Source: Loktanella sp. S4079 (GTDB lineage Bacteria; Pseudomonadota; Alphaproteobacteria; Rhodobacterales; Rhodobacteraceae). From it: a stretch of DNA of 64,000 bases. A model generated the notes under the pieces. The model did no database searches. It was not told where the DNA came from and saw only the letters and a program-made list of their open reading frames with translations. Made by a program: the position numbers and the translations under genes. The stretch lies in NCBI RefSeq assembly GCF_000967725.1, contig NZ_JXYE01000002.1:1054001-1118000 (forward strand), written 5' to 3'. Below, one piece after another: positions 1 to 9,203 of the stretch. Numbering within the stretch: position 1 is the first letter of the stretch; each line of letters begins with the position of its first letter.

Positions 1-746
1 TCCAAAGGCGCGGTCGCAGCAACAGTGGCACGTACAGAAAGCTGCGGGATATTGATCCCGTGGCGGCGCAAAAACAGCGAAGACCACGCACCGCCAGCAA
101 CGATCACGTTAGAGGTTTCGATATACCCAGTTTCCGTCACGACCCCGCTAATTTTCCCAGCTTTTATGTCGAGCGTCCGCGCAGCGCATCCTTCGACAAT
201 CGTAACCCCCGCCTTTGCGGCAGCCCGCGCAAGTGCAGGCACTGCGACCCACGGCTCTGCGCGCATATCCCCGGCTGTCCACAGTGCCCCGGCCCAAGAA
301 TGCGCTGCGGTGTCGAATTTTTCAGCCGTCTGTTTGGCCGTCAGCAAGACGGTATCCAGCGCGTTTTCTTGTGCCACAGGCAGCCAATCAGCGTAGCGCG
401 CCATCTCGCTTTCAGAAGACGCAAAATACGTCACGCCAGATTGGCGCAGCCCGATGTCTTCGTCGATTTGCGCGGCCATCTCGCGCCACATCTGCGCAGC
501 TTCACGCATGATCGGCACCTCCGCAGCGTCACGACCCTGCGCACGAATCCAGCCCCAATTCCGCGATGATTGCTCGGCCGCGATTCGCCCTTTTTCCAAG
601 AGCACGACGCGCTGCCCCCGTTGCGCGAGCTCCCACGCCGACATGACACCTACAATCCCGCCGCCGATGACAACAACGTCGGCTTTGATTGGTGCAGGTC
701 CCGGAAATGATATTGGGTTTTCGATAGATATTGGAAAGGGAATCAA
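1..746 (-). CDS. FAD-dependent oxidoreductase, DAO (glycine/D-amino acid oxidase) family, 3' end cut off by window
   Basis: The reverse strand reads open from about 746 to the window edge. The product starts with a short tail and then a Rossmann dinucleotide-binding segment, ADVVVIGGGIVGVMSAWELA, followed by VVLLEK and SSRNWGWIR. These are typical of DAO-type flavoproteins that oxidise amines or D-amino acids. About 248 residues are visible; the C-terminal half is missing. No ATG fits. I chose TTG at 746-744, which overlaps the argE stop (TGA 745-743) and has GAAAGG eight bases upstream. Tight coupling to argE suggests a role in amino-acid or peptide breakdown. The substrate cannot be told from sequence. 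Confidence 0.85.
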   Translation of the reverse strand, partial: MIPFPISIENPISFPGPAPIKADVVVIGGGIVGVMSAWELAQRGQRVVLLEKGRIAAEQSSRNWGWIRAQGRDAAEVPIMREAAQMWREMAAQIDEDIGLRQSGVTYFASSESEMARYADWLPVAQENALDTVLLTAKQTAEKFDTAAHSWAGALWTAGDMRAEPWVAVPALARAAAKAGVTIVEGCAARTLDIKAGKISGVVTETGYIETSNVIVAGGAWSSLFLRRHGINIPQLSVRATVAATAPL

Positions 747-1903
747 ACTGTTAGCCTTTCGACCAAAGCCTTCATGAACGCCTCGCCTTGGGCGAACTGA
801 TCTACGCTGATGTATTCATCAGCCTGATGCGCCTGCGCGATATTCCCCGGACCACAGACCGCCGCCGAATAGCCGCGCGCCTGAAAATGACCAGCCTCCG
901 TGCCGTAGCTGACCACCTCTTGCCCGTTAGCGCCGCTTAGCTGACGCGCTAAACTCTCGGCTTTACCGTCCTTTTCTGGGGCGAGCCCCGGAAGTTGAAA
1001 CAACTCTTCGGCCGTGATTCCCGCATCCGGGTGAATCGCCTTCATCTGTGCATCAAGCTCTGCGACCTTTTCCAGAAACCGTGCGCGCCAGAGCGTAATA
1101 CTTTCGCCCGGAACCACGCGAAAAGTCAGGTCAAAATGACAATCCTTGGCGGTGATATTATGTGCGGTTCCGCCATTAATCGTCCCGACATGCAGCGTTG
1201 TGTAGGGGGGCACGAAATCAGAATCGACCTTGGCCACAGGTTTCGCCGCGTTCTGCGCATTCACCTGATTCGCCCATTCGATCAGCTTTGCGGCCATCAT
1301 GATCGCGCTGACACCCGTATGAAGGAGCGAGGAATGCACCTCGAACCCGCGAAAATGCATGTGATAGCCGATACCACCTTTGTGGCCTGTAACGACCTTC
1401 ATCATTGATGGCTCGCCGACAATTACAGTGTCCGCACGGGGCATTCCCATCGCAATCATATGTTCGATCATTGGGGGAGCGCCCGTACACCCGATCTCTT
1501 CGTCGTAGCTCAGCGCGATTTGCAACGGGCGCTTTAGCTCTTGCTTATTTGCGTGGCACATCGCCCAAATAGCGAGCGCATCAAATCCCTTCATATCGCA
1601 GGTTCCACGCCCATAAAGACGCCCCTGACGTTCGGTCACCGCGAATGGGTCACTTGTCCAATTTTGTCCCTCGACCGGCACCACATCGGTATGCCCAGAG
1701 AGCACGACACCCCCATCAATTTGTGGTCCAACATGTGCATAGACTGCTGCTTTGGTGCCATCAGAATTTGGCACACGCTGAGTTTCGATTCCTTGTGAAT
1801 TCAGGTATTCCTCAACAAATTCAATGAGTTTCAGGTTACTTTCGGTACTAATCGTCGGAAAGGAAACCAAATGGTCCATAAGTGCCCTAGCGCTGAGCGT
1901 CAT
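743..1903 (-). CDS. argE: Acetylornithine deacetylase / M20 family metallopeptidase (ArgE-like)
   Basis: A 386-residue M20 dizinc hydrolase that would remove the acetyl group from N-acetylornithine or a similar N-acyl amino acid in the cytoplasm. Metal ligands are visible: H71 and D73 in SGHTDVVPVEG, D103 in GRGTCDMKG, and the catalytic or ligand pair E135/E136 in DEEIGCTG. GTEAGHFQARG lies near the C-terminus. An upstream in-frame start would add 15 residues, but the ATG at 1903 has AAGGA seven bases before it and begins MTLSARALMDHLVSFP, as family members do. It is followed directly by the FAD oxidoreductase and is divergent from the peptide transporter, so it may act on imported peptide-derived compounds rather than in arginine synthesis. 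Confidence 0.88.
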   Translation of the reverse strand: MTLSARALMDHLVSFPTISTESNLKLIEFVEEYLNSQGIETQRVPNSDGTKAAVYAHVGPQIDGGVVLSGHTDVVPVEGQNWTSDPFAVTERQGRLYGRGTCDMKGFDALAIWAMCHANKQELKRPLQIALSYDEEIGCTGAPPMIEHMIAMGMPRADTVIVGEPSMMKVVTGHKGGIGYHMHFRGFEVHSSLLHTGVSAIMMAAKLIEWANQVNAQNAAKPVAKVDSDFVPPYTTLHVGTINGGTAHNITAKDCHFDLTFRVVPGESITLWRARFLEKVAELDAQMKAIHPDAGITAEELFQLPGLAPEKDGKAESLARQLSGANGQEVVSYGTEAGHFQARGYSAAVCGPGNIAQAHQADEYISVDQFAQGEAFMKALVERLTV

Positions 1904-2033
1904 ACGTTTTCCTTCTTGTGCTGCAATTGCCGCCACTTGCGTGAGCATCTGTTCAAAGTGTCGGCAACTGCAGTCTTGCGTGGATGTCTTGCGGGTGCAA
2001 ACGCGAAACGTCTTGCGGCCTCAAAAATAAATG

Positions 2034-2047
2034 TTACCGTTTGGTAA
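2034..2047. promoter_or_regulatory. Candidate operator palindrome in the argE / peptide-transporter divergent region
   Basis: TTACC-GTTT-GGTAA is a perfect 5+4+5 inverted repeat in the 211-base gap between the divergent argE and ABC operons, 67 bases before the first ATPase gene. The arms resemble dimeric repressor sites. Which regulator binds is unknown. Confidence 0.4.
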
Positions 2048-2114
2048 AACTTCGCAATGCCTAAAAAACAGCGCAAGTGCTAATAATTAATCCGAACCAC
2101 GTGGGAGGTTCTAT

Positions 2115-3119
2115 ATGCCCGATGGGGCTTTGCCTGTTCTGGATGTCCGGGACCTCAAAACTGTATTCAAAACCCGATCTGGCGAAGTCCACGCCGTGAA
2201 CGACGTTAGCTTTTCTTTGCGGCCCGGCGAGTTGCTTGGTGTTGTCGGAGAAAGCGGATCGGGAAAATCTGTCACCATGATGTCGCTTCTTGGTTTGCTG
2301 CCTTCGCCTCCGGCTGAGGTAAAGCGCGGCCAAGTGATGTTCGAAGATAAGAACTTGCTCGATGTCGATGCAGAGACCCTGCGATCGGTGCGCGGCGGCA
2401 AAATCGGATTTGTCTTTCAAGATCCGATGACCTCATTGAACCCAGTGTTCACCGTTGGGGTCCAGATCATGGAACCCCTGCGCAAGCACATGGGAATGAA
2501 CAAGAAACAGGCCGCAGTGCGCGCGCAAGAACTGCTCGAGCTTGTCGGTATCCCCGACGCAAAGCGCCGCTTGGGGGATTATCCGCACCAGTTCTCTGGC
2601 GGGATGCGTCAGCGCGTGATGATCGCGATCGCGCTTGCCTGTGATCCCCAAGTCTTGATCGCAGACGAGCCGACCACAGCATTGGATGTCACCATTCAGG
2701 CGCAAATTCTTGAACTGATGAAGGACCTGCGGACCAAGCTTGGCATGGCCGTGATTTGGATCACCCATGACCTAGGCGTGATCGCAGGCATCGCCGACCG
2801 GGTCATGGTCATGTACGGCGGACAGGTTGTTGAACACGCGCCGGTCTCTACCTTGTTCAAAGATCCGCAACACCCCTACACGCGCGCCTTGCTCAAGACG
2901 ATCCCAACCATCCAAGGTGATCGTGCTGCACGTCTCACAGTGATCGAAGGTCAACCCCCGATCATCAAGGCTGCGCCAAGCGCCTGCCCGTTCCGCAATC
3001 GTTGTGATGTGGCCTTTGACCGTTGCGCTTCGGAAAACCCACCGCGTTATGACCTTGGCGAAGGGCATGACGCCGCCTGTTTCTTTGACGCCCGTACCGG
3101 AGCACCCCGCGATGCTTGA
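2115..3119 (+). CDS. Peptide ABC transporter ATP-binding protein (DppD/OppD type)
   Basis: A 334-residue cytoplasmic ATPase that energises uptake of di- or oligopeptides. Walker A is GESGSGKSV, the signature is [12 protein letters not shown], and Walker B is [12 protein letters not shown]. The C-terminus carries the oligopeptide-transporter tail with the cysteines of CPFRNRC and a later C, typical of the DppD/OppD family. The start at 2115 has GGGAGG six bases upstream. It opens a five-gene operon in the order ATPase, ATPase, binding protein, permease, permease, and its end overlaps the next gene by eight bases. Substrate specificity (dipeptide, oligopeptide, nickel or opine) cannot be settled from sequence. 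Confidence 0.93.
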   Translation: MPDGALPVLDVRDLKTVFKTRSGEVHAVNDVSFSLRPGELLGVVGESGSGKSVTMMSLLGLLPSPPAEVKRGQVMFEDKNLLDVDAETLRSVRGGKIGFVFQDPMTSLNPVFTVGVQIMEPLRKHMGMNKKQAAVRAQELLELVGIPDAKRRLGDYPHQFSGGMRQRVMIAIALACDPQVLIADEPTTALDVTIQAQILELMKDLRTKLGMAVIWITHDLGVIAGIADRVMVMYGGQVVEHAPVSTLFKDPQHPYTRALLKTIPTIQGDRAARLTVIEGQPPIIKAAPSACPFRNRCDVAFDRCASENPPRYDLGEGHDAACFFDARTGAPRDA

Positions 3120-4119
3120 TCAAACTTCGAAACCATTGGTCAGCGTCCGCGATCTCAAGATGCATTTTCCAATCCATGCTGGCCTGTTGCGGCGTCGTGT
3201 CGGTGTGGTCAAGGCTGTCGATGGCGTCAGCTTTGATGTGATGGAAGGCGAGACATTAGGTTTGGTCGGGGAATCAGGCTGCGGCAAATCCACATGCGGG
3301 CGTGCGGTATTGCGGCTCTATGATATTACCTCTGGCGAAATCACCATTGACGGCGAAGAGATTGGCCAGCGTGCGCAGGGTAAGCTGCGTGAAATGCGCC
3401 CAACCATGCAGATGGTTTTTCAAGATCCGCAAGCATCACTGAACCCACGCATGACGGTCGAGGCCATCATCAAAGAACCGCTTGATGAACACACAAAACT
3501 CTCGGAATCTGAAAAGCGCGAAAAAGTCGCCGAACTGATGGATGCCGTTGGCCTGAACCGACAGTTCGCCAAGCGCTATCCCCAAGCTTTCTCCGGCGGG
3601 CAACGTCAGCGCATCGGGATCGCACGTGCCCTGGCATTGAACCCGAAATTCATCGTGTGTGACGAACCCATTGCCGCGCTTGACGTGTCAATCCAAGCGC
3701 AGGTGGTGAACCTGCTTGAAGATCTGCAAGAGCAACTCGGGTTGACCTATCTCTTTATCAGCCACGACTTGTCGATGGTTCGCCACATCGCGACACGCGT
3801 TGCAGTGATGTACCTTGGCAAGATCGTCGAGCTTGCCCCACGCGAAGCGTTATATGACGAACCGCTGCACCCTTATACAAAGGCATTGTTGTCGGCGGTG
3901 CCTGAACCTGATCCAAGTCTTGCAACGAAAAAAGAGCGGATTGTGCTAAAGGGGGATGTGCCCTCGCCTGCTAATCCACCGGCAGGCTGCAATTTCTGCA
4001 CCAGATGCCCATCCGTCATGGACATCTGCAAGACCCAAGAACCTGAATATTTTGAGGTATCACCCGGACGGTTTACCGCGTGTCACCTGTATCAAAATAC
4101 AAACGACACTGCCGAGTAA
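3112..4119 (+). CDS. Peptide ABC transporter ATP-binding protein (DppF/OppF type)
   Basis: A 335-residue second ATPase that would pair with the preceding one as a heterodimer under the permeases. Walker A is GESGCGKST, the signature is [15 protein letters not shown], and Walker B is [12 protein letters not shown]. The cysteine-rich tail (CNFCTRC, then C) is again the oligopeptide type. The frame is open further upstream, but the ATG at 3112 ([19 protein letters not shown]) overlaps the previous stop by eight bases, a coupling arrangement repeated elsewhere in this window, and gives the usual family N-terminus. Confidence 0.93.
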   Translation: MLDQTSKPLVSVRDLKMHFPIHAGLLRRRVGVVKAVDGVSFDVMEGETLGLVGESGCGKSTCGRAVLRLYDITSGEITIDGEEIGQRAQGKLREMRPTMQMVFQDPQASLNPRMTVEAIIKEPLDEHTKLSESEKREKVAELMDAVGLNRQFAKRYPQAFSGGQRQRIGIARALALNPKFIVCDEPIAALDVSIQAQVVNLLEDLQEQLGLTYLFISHDLSMVRHIATRVAVMYLGKIVELAPREALYDEPLHPYTKALLSAVPEPDPSLATKKERIVLKGDVPSPANPPAGCNFCTRCPSVMDICKTQEPEYFEVSPGRFTACHLYQNTNDTAE

Positions 4120-4166
4120 ACGGCAGGTCCCGAGGTCAAAAAGAGCACCAACAAGGAGAAGATAAC

Positions 4167-5897
4167 ATGAAACTCAAAACAGCTCTGCTGAGTGCTGTTG
4201 CGACGGTTGCGCTTGCGCCTATGGCTTTCGCCGATGGCCACGAAGGCGAGCGCGGTCGCGATGGTCAGTTGAACATCATTTATTGGCAAGCACCGTCCAT
4301 TTTGAACCCGTATCTATCGGGCGGCACCAAAGACATCGAGGCATCAAGCCTTATTCTTGAACCGCTGGCACGCTACGACCAAACTGGCGCCAAAGTCGCC
4401 TATTTGGCTGAAGAAATCCCAACCGTGAGCAACGGCGGCGTTTCCGAAGACCTCACTTCCATCACTTGGAAGCTCAAAGAAGGCCTGCTTTGGTCTGACG
4501 GCACCCCAGTGACATCTGCTGACGTTGTATTCACAGCAGAATATTGCATGGACCCAGAAGGCGGCTGTGCGCAGCTATCAAAGTTCGAAGGTGTTGAAAC
4601 CGTCGAAGCCTTGGATGACTTGACTGTCAAAGTCACTTTCTCTGGCCCACAGCCGAACCCATATGGTCCGTTCATGGGTGGTCAGTCTCCAATTTTGCAA
4701 GCGACACAATTTGCTGACTGTATGGGTGCCAAGGCGCCAGAGTGTACAGACGCGAACTTTGGTCCGATCGGTACTGGCCCATTTGTGGTCACAGAATTCC
4801 GCACGAACGACGTGATCCAACTGGTTGCAAACGACAACTACCGTGACGCAAGCAAACCGGCATTCGCGACTGTAACCTTCAAAGGTGGCGGCGATGCGAC
4901 GGCAGCTGGTCGTTCTGTTCTGGAAACAGGCGAATTTGACTACGCTTGGAACCTGCAACTGGCACCTGACGTGATTGCATCCATGGCCGAAGCTGGCGTC
5001 GGTACACCTGTGTCCGCCTTTGGTACATTGGTTGAGCGTCTGGAAATGAACCTCACTGATCCTTCACCATCTCTCGAAGAAGGTGTGCGTTCAACCGCTG
5101 AGGCCCCTCACCCATTCCTGAGCGACGAAGCTGTGCGCCGTGCGCTTTCCATGGCGATTGATCGCGATCTTCTGGTCGAGGTTGGCTACGGTCAGGCTGG
5201 TCGTCCAACTTGTAACCTCGTGCCGGGCCCAGAAATCTACGCGTCCACTGAAAACACAGGTTGCTTGGTCCAAGACATCGAAGGTGCAAAAGCATTGCTT
5301 GATGGCGCGGGTTGGGTAGACAGCAACGGCGACGGCATCCGCGAAAAAGACGGTGTAGAGCTGCGCATCCTTTACCAAACTTCGACCAACGCAGTCCGTC
5401 AGGACTTCCAAGCGCTGATCAAGGAATGGTGGGGCGAGATCGGTGTCGAAACCGAACTGCGTAACATCGATGCCTCTGTCTTCTTTGGTGGTGACCCAGG
5501 TTCGCCTGACACATTCCAGCGTTTCTATGCAGACGTTGAAATGTACGCGAACAACTTTGACGGCACAGACCCACAAGCATACCTCTCAATGTATTCTTGT
5601 GACAAAGCGCCACGTCCAGACACACAGTGGCAGGGTGAAAACATCAACCGCTATTGTGACCCAGCATATGACGCGCTTCTTGTTGAACTGGGCGCAACTG
5701 CGGATCAGGCAGAGCGTAGCCGGATCGCAATCCAGCTCAATGACATGCTGACCAAAGACTCAATGACCATCGTGCCATTGGTTGACCGTGGCCGCGTGTC
5801 TGCGCATGCAAACAGCCTTGGCGGCGTTGTTCTGAACACTTGGGATTCCGAGCTGTGGAACGCTGCCGACTGGTACCGTATCGGCGACAATCGCTAA
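4167..5897 (+). CDS. Peptide ABC transporter substrate-binding protein (SBP_bac_5 / DppA-like)
   Basis: A 576-residue periplasmic binding protein. The N-terminus MKLKTALLSAVATVALAPM followed by AFADG is a Sec signal peptide with likely cleavage after AFA. The mature part has the family opening ILNPYLSGGTKDIEASS and the conserved LKEGLLWSDGTPVTSADVVF. It would capture peptides and hand them to the two permeases downstream. The ATG at 4167 has AAGGAG close upstream; earlier in-frame codons would put junk before the signal peptide. The following gap holds two strong stem-loops, consistent with this transcript being more abundant than the permease message. Confidence 0.93.
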   Translation: MKLKTALLSAVATVALAPMAFADGHEGERGRDGQLNIIYWQAPSILNPYLSGGTKDIEASSLILEPLARYDQTGAKVAYLAEEIPTVSNGGVSEDLTSITWKLKEGLLWSDGTPVTSADVVFTAEYCMDPEGGCAQLSKFEGVETVEALDDLTVKVTFSGPQPNPYGPFMGGQSPILQATQFADCMGAKAPECTDANFGPIGTGPFVVTEFRTNDVIQLVANDNYRDASKPAFATVTFKGGGDATAAGRSVLETGEFDYAWNLQLAPDVIASMAEAGVGTPVSAFGTLVERLEMNLTDPSPSLEEGVRSTAEAPHPFLSDEAVRRALSMAIDRDLLVEVGYGQAGRPTCNLVPGPEIYASTENTGCLVQDIEGAKALLDGAGWVDSNGDGIREKDGVELRILYQTSTNAVRQDFQALIKEWWGEIGVETELRNIDASVFFGGDPGSPDTFQRFYADVEMYANNFDGTDPQAYLSMYSCDKAPRPDTQWQGENINRYCDPAYDALLVELGATADQAERSRIAIQLNDMLTKDSMTIVPLVDRGRVSAHANSLGGVVLNTWDSELWNAADWYRIGDNR

Positions 5898-5904
5898 GAC
5901 CACG

Positions 5905-5926
5905 TAGGGTGGGTTTTAACCCACCC
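5905..5926. repeat. REP-like palindromic repeat, copy 1
   Basis: GTAGGGTGGGTT-TT-AACCCACCC: a nine-base-pair perfect stem (5907-5915 with 5918-5926) and a two-base loop, preceded by GTA. A second copy at 10103-10123 keeps the stem by paired changes. It lies just after the binding-protein stop codon, where it could also protect the 3' end of that message. Confidence 0.7.
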
Positions 5927-5942
5927 CCACCACACCAACATT

Positions 5943-5965
5943 CAGGGCGACGATGCGCCGCCCTG
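5943..5965 (+). terminator. Stem-loop between binding protein and permease genes (attenuator or processing site)
   Basis: CAGGGCG and CGCCCTG form a seven-pair stem (5943-5949 with 5959-5965) around a nine-base loop. Only TTCCTTT follows, so it is at best a weak intrinsic terminator. Such hairpins are common after binding-protein genes in ABC operons and lower permease expression. Confidence 0.5.
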
Positions 5966-6000
5966 TTCCTTTACCAAAGTTCTGACCTGAGGCGTTGCCC

Positions 6001-7008
6001 GTGCTGATCTATACCATTCGCAGATTGCTCATCTCGATCCCGACGCTTTTGTTCATCGCTTTCGTGATCTTCATGCTGCTTGAACTCGCCCCCGGCGATC
6101 CAATGGCGCAAATGCCATTGACCATTCCCCCAGAGGTCAAAGAGAAAATGCGCCTTGCGCTCGGTCTTGGCGAACCGTGGTGGGTGCGCTTCCCGCTCTG
6201 GCTCAAACAGTTCTTTATCGTTGAGCCACAATACTGGATCGACAACGCCTTTGGCACCAACTTTGCTGACGGTGCTCAGCGGATCATCAGCTTTCAATCT
6301 CGCAGCCCCGTTTTTGACGTGATCGCGGAACGCATGCCCCAGACCCTTTGGGTGGTTGGCATGTCCTATGTGGTCGGCGTTCTTATCGCGCTGCCAATTG
6401 GGATCATCAGTGCTTATCGCCAGTATTCTGTCTTTGATCAGGCGGGCACATTCGTTTCGATGATTGGCTTTTCGGTTCCGCCGTTCTTTTCAGGGGTTTT
6501 GCTGATTGTGATCTTTTCGGTTCAGCTAAAATGGCTGCCATCCATCTATGACACGACCCATGTGGTTACAGATTGGGACAGTTTTGTCTTCCAACTGCGT
6601 CAGATGATCATGCCTGTCATGGTGCTTGCGCTACAAACGACTGCCCAAGTCAGCCGCTACATGCGAGCGTCGATGCTTGACAACCTCGGCCAAGATTACG
6701 TCCGCACAGCCCGCGCCAAAGGCATGTCAGAAAGCGTCGTGGTTCTTAAGCACGTGCTGCGGAATTCGATGATCCCGGTCATTACAGTGATCGCGCTTGG
6801 TATCCCGTCGATCTTTGGCGGAGCCATCATCACTGAACAAATCTTCAAGGTGAATGGCCTTGGGCAGCTGCTGATCATTGCGCTGCAAGGCTCTGACATT
6901 CCGATGGTGATGACCATCACATTCCTGCTGGCGGTGCTAATCGTCATGATGAACCTGATCGCCGATGTTCTCTACGGCATTCTTGACCCGAGGATCCGCT
7001 ATGACTGA
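6001..7008 (+). CDS. Peptide ABC transporter permease (DppB/OppB type)
   Basis: A 335-residue inner-membrane permease with about six membrane helices, the first at residues 9-29. The cytoplasmic coupling motif reads YVRTARAKGMSESVVVLKH, the EAA loop of the DppB/OppB family, and the C-terminus ends VLYGILDPRIRYD, a family hallmark. I chose GTG at 6001 because GAGG sits eight bases upstream; a TTG six bases earlier is too close to that site. It ends with an eight-base overlap into the partner permease. Confidence 0.92.
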   Translation: MLIYTIRRLLISIPTLLFIAFVIFMLLELAPGDPMAQMPLTIPPEVKEKMRLALGLGEPWWVRFPLWLKQFFIVEPQYWIDNAFGTNFADGAQRIISFQSRSPVFDVIAERMPQTLWVVGMSYVVGVLIALPIGIISAYRQYSVFDQAGTFVSMIGFSVPPFFSGVLLIVIFSVQLKWLPSIYDTTHVVTDWDSFVFQLRQMIMPVMVLALQTTAQVSRYMRASMLDNLGQDYVRTARAKGMSESVVVLKHVLRNSMIPVITVIALGIPSIFGGAIITEQIFKVNGLGQLLIIALQGSDIPMVMTITFLLAVLIVMMNLIADVLYGILDPRIRYD

Positions 7009-7945
7009 TGCAACGCTGAACACGATGGAAAAGCCACGCAATCAGTGGTGGGATGTCTGGGATCAATTCAAAACCCACAAGGGCGCGGTAGCAGGTCTGG
7101 TCTTTTTGATCTTTATCACGCTTTTCGTGACGATCGGTCCCATCATCTGGGATGTTGACCCCGGCAAGTTGAACATTCGCAACAAGAACCTGCGCCCGAT
7201 TTACATGGCGCTCTTTGACAGCGAAGCCAAGACAGCTTGGGCCAACCCCATGGGTACTGATAACCTCGGCCGCGACATCATGGCGAACATCATGCAAGGT
7301 GGTCGCATTTCGCTCGCGGTTGGTTGGACGGCGATGATCCTATCCGTCTTTTTGGGAACGCTGATTGGCGTCTTGGCAGGCTATTTCAAACGGTTGGACG
7401 GCCTTTTGATGCGCTTTACCGATCTTGTGCTTGCGCTGCCTCTCTTGCCGCTCTTGCTGGTGATGATGCTCTTGTTCCGTGACCCGCTTCGTGCCGCTTT
7501 CGGACCCGAGAACGGGATCTTTATCCTGATCGTGGTCGGGATTGGTATCACCTCTTGGATGCAAACTGCCCGTATCGTGCGCGGTGATGTGATGGCGCTC
7601 AAGGAACGCGAATTCGTTCTTGCTGCGCGCTCTATCGGTACACCGTCGCGGCGGATGATCACGCGGCACCTGCTACCCAATGTGCTTTCGCCCATTCTTG
7701 TCTCTGCGACATTGGGGCTGGCCACAGCTATCATCACCGAAAGCGCCCTCTCCTTTCTCGGGCTTGGCTTTCCGTCGGATTTCCCAACTTGGGGCAAGAT
7801 CCTATTCGATAGCGTCGACCGCATGACACAGTTCCCGGAACGTGTTCTCTGGCCCGGCCTCGCGATTTCGCTGACAGTTCTCTCTGTGAACTACATCGGT
7901 GACGGTCTACGCGACGCGCTCGACCCACGTATCCGCGGCCAATAA
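7001..7945 (+). CDS. Peptide ABC transporter permease (DppC/OppC type)
   Basis: A 314-residue permease that completes the peptide importer. It begins MTDATLNTMEKPRNQWWDVW, has a first membrane helix near residue 30, the DppC motif MGTDNLGRDIMANIMQGGRI, the coupling motif FVLAARSIGTPSRRMITRH and the conserved end LRDALDPRI. The ATG at 7001 overlaps the previous stop (7006-7008). The long N-terminal segment before helix 1 and the roughly 40-residue loop after it are normal for this family. Confidence 0.92.
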   Translation: MTDATLNTMEKPRNQWWDVWDQFKTHKGAVAGLVFLIFITLFVTIGPIIWDVDPGKLNIRNKNLRPIYMALFDSEAKTAWANPMGTDNLGRDIMANIMQGGRISLAVGWTAMILSVFLGTLIGVLAGYFKRLDGLLMRFTDLVLALPLLPLLLVMMLLFRDPLRAAFGPENGIFILIVVGIGITSWMQTARIVRGDVMALKEREFVLAARSIGTPSRRMITRHLLPNVLSPILVSATLGLATAIITESALSFLGLGFPSDFPTWGKILFDSVDRMTQFPERVLWPGLAISLTVLSVNYIGDGLRDALDPRIRGQ

Positions 7946-7967
7946 CCGCAATCGTTTATCAAGCGCA

Positions 7968-7996
7968 GCGATCAACGTCTTGGATCGGTTGATCGC
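7968..7996 (+). terminator. Stem-loop after the peptide transporter operon
   Basis: GCGATCAAC (7968-7976) pairs perfectly with GTTGATCGC (7988-7996) around an 11-base loop, 22 bases after the last permease gene. No T-run follows, so termination may depend on Rho, or the hairpin may only stabilise the 3' end. Confidence 0.5.
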
Positions 7997-8031
7997 AGCA
8001 AGCATCAATTTCTGACCGCTAAGAAATGAGA

Positions 8032-8058
8032 AAATTCGCGCGCATTAGCGCCGAATTT
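8032..8058 (-). terminator. Stem-loop with the phospholipase D-like gene's stop codon in its loop
   Basis: AAATTCG (8032-8038) pairs with CGAATTT (8052-8058) and GCGC with GCGC inside it, with one bulged base and a four-base loop ATTA. The stop codon of the minus-strand gene (8047-8045) lies in that loop. Read on the minus strand, TTTTCTCATTTCTT follows, so it could terminate transcription. Confidence 0.5.
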
Positions 8059-9103
8059 CTTCAGATTGATTTGCTATAATTCGGTCAATCTCGGTACGGG
8101 CGTATTCTCCAATAGCGCGCTGAGCATCACGCGCAGGACCGTCTGGCAGATCAAGATCACCCAAAACGATAATATTCTCATCATTCACGAGGTTCGCAGG
8201 CCCGGTATAGTTAAAACTGCCAAGGATCGTCAGCCCATCGTCCATCACCATGAGCTTGTGGTGAATTTTGCGCACCCCCGTCCCGGTTTTATTCTGATGG
8301 AGCCTTACGCCTCCTTCGACCAACGTATCCTTTGACGCCCATTTCTGATTGGCTTGCCTTCGATCCAAAACACCATTCACCGCCAGCCCCTTTTGCCGGG
8401 CATTTACCAATGCATCATCAATACCCGACGATTGCGCAAAGGTGAAAACGGCGAAATCCACACGCTCTTTGGCTTTGATCATCTGCTTGATGAACTCCAT
8501 CTCTGGCATGTGATCCGGCGCAAAGAGCGGCTTGATCCGAATACCGCCAACCACATGCCCCTCAAGCGGCTTGCGGGGCATCAACAGGCTGCGCGCGCCA
8601 AATGTGCCTTGTCGAAGCTGTTTGAATTCACGCCCGTATTCACGCGCGACCTCTTTATCCTTGATCACGCAAACATGGTTTAGGTTCTTTTTGACCCCTG
8701 TCGTGGTAAAATTGGTCGAGCCTGTTAGCACAGAATCGCGATCTCGGATCATAAATTTTTGATGGAAAATTGCAGGGTTATAATCCGCCTTGGCATCCAC
8801 CCCTGCCCGCAATATCCGCATCAGCAACTCGCGGTTTACTTCTTGGGTACCCAAACTGTCAGGTTCGGGGGCGTTTCTTTCGCGCAGGTAATCTTGTTCC
8901 ATGATCGCCCGAACACGAACCCCACGACGCGACGCAGCAATTAGGGCATCGGCGATGGGGCGATGGTCTAGCTCTTGCACACAGACCAGCAGTTCATTCT
9001 GGGCGGTGCCGATGAACTCAATAATGGGCGCCTCAAGGCTATCCGGCCCACCCACGGTATCCGGACCAAGATAAAGTGTAATCGGGCCAGCGGTAACGGG
9101 CAT
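8045..9103 (-). CDS. Phospholipase D-like (HKD) domain protein
   Basis: A 352-residue protein with two HKD half-sites: HQKFMIRDRDSVLTGSTNFT (H114, K116, D121) and HHKLMVMDDGLTILGSFNYT (H281, K283, D288). Both sites look intact, so it should be a phosphodiesterase acting on a phospholipid or nucleic acid phosphodiester; members of this fold include Nuc-type endonucleases, cardiolipin synthases and restriction-like enzymes. No signal peptide or membrane helix is visible, suggesting a cytoplasmic enzyme. The ATG at 9103 has TTGGAGG five bases upstream; an in-frame TTG four codons earlier is inside that site. Same strand as the ATP-grasp gene 100 bases upstream. Confidence 0.85.
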   Translation of the reverse strand: MPVTAGPITLYLGPDTVGGPDSLEAPIIEFIGTAQNELLVCVQELDHRPIADALIAASRRGVRVRAIMEQDYLRERNAPEPDSLGTQEVNRELLMRILRAGVDAKADYNPAIFHQKFMIRDRDSVLTGSTNFTTTGVKKNLNHVCVIKDKEVAREYGREFKQLRQGTFGARSLLMPRKPLEGHVVGGIRIKPLFAPDHMPEMEFIKQMIKAKERVDFAVFTFAQSSGIDDALVNARQKGLAVNGVLDRRQANQKWASKDTLVEGGVRLHQNKTGTGVRKIHHKLMVMDDGLTILGSFNYTGPANLVNDENIIVLGDLDLPDGPARDAQRAIGEYARTEIDRIIANQSEEIRR

Positions 9104-9203
9104 GATGGCCTCCAAGATTGCTCAGGCAGCTATAGGCTGCCCTGCGTTATACCCCTGCCGCAAGATCAAAGTGCGCATCACGGAGAAACCGATCAATTGC
9201 GTT

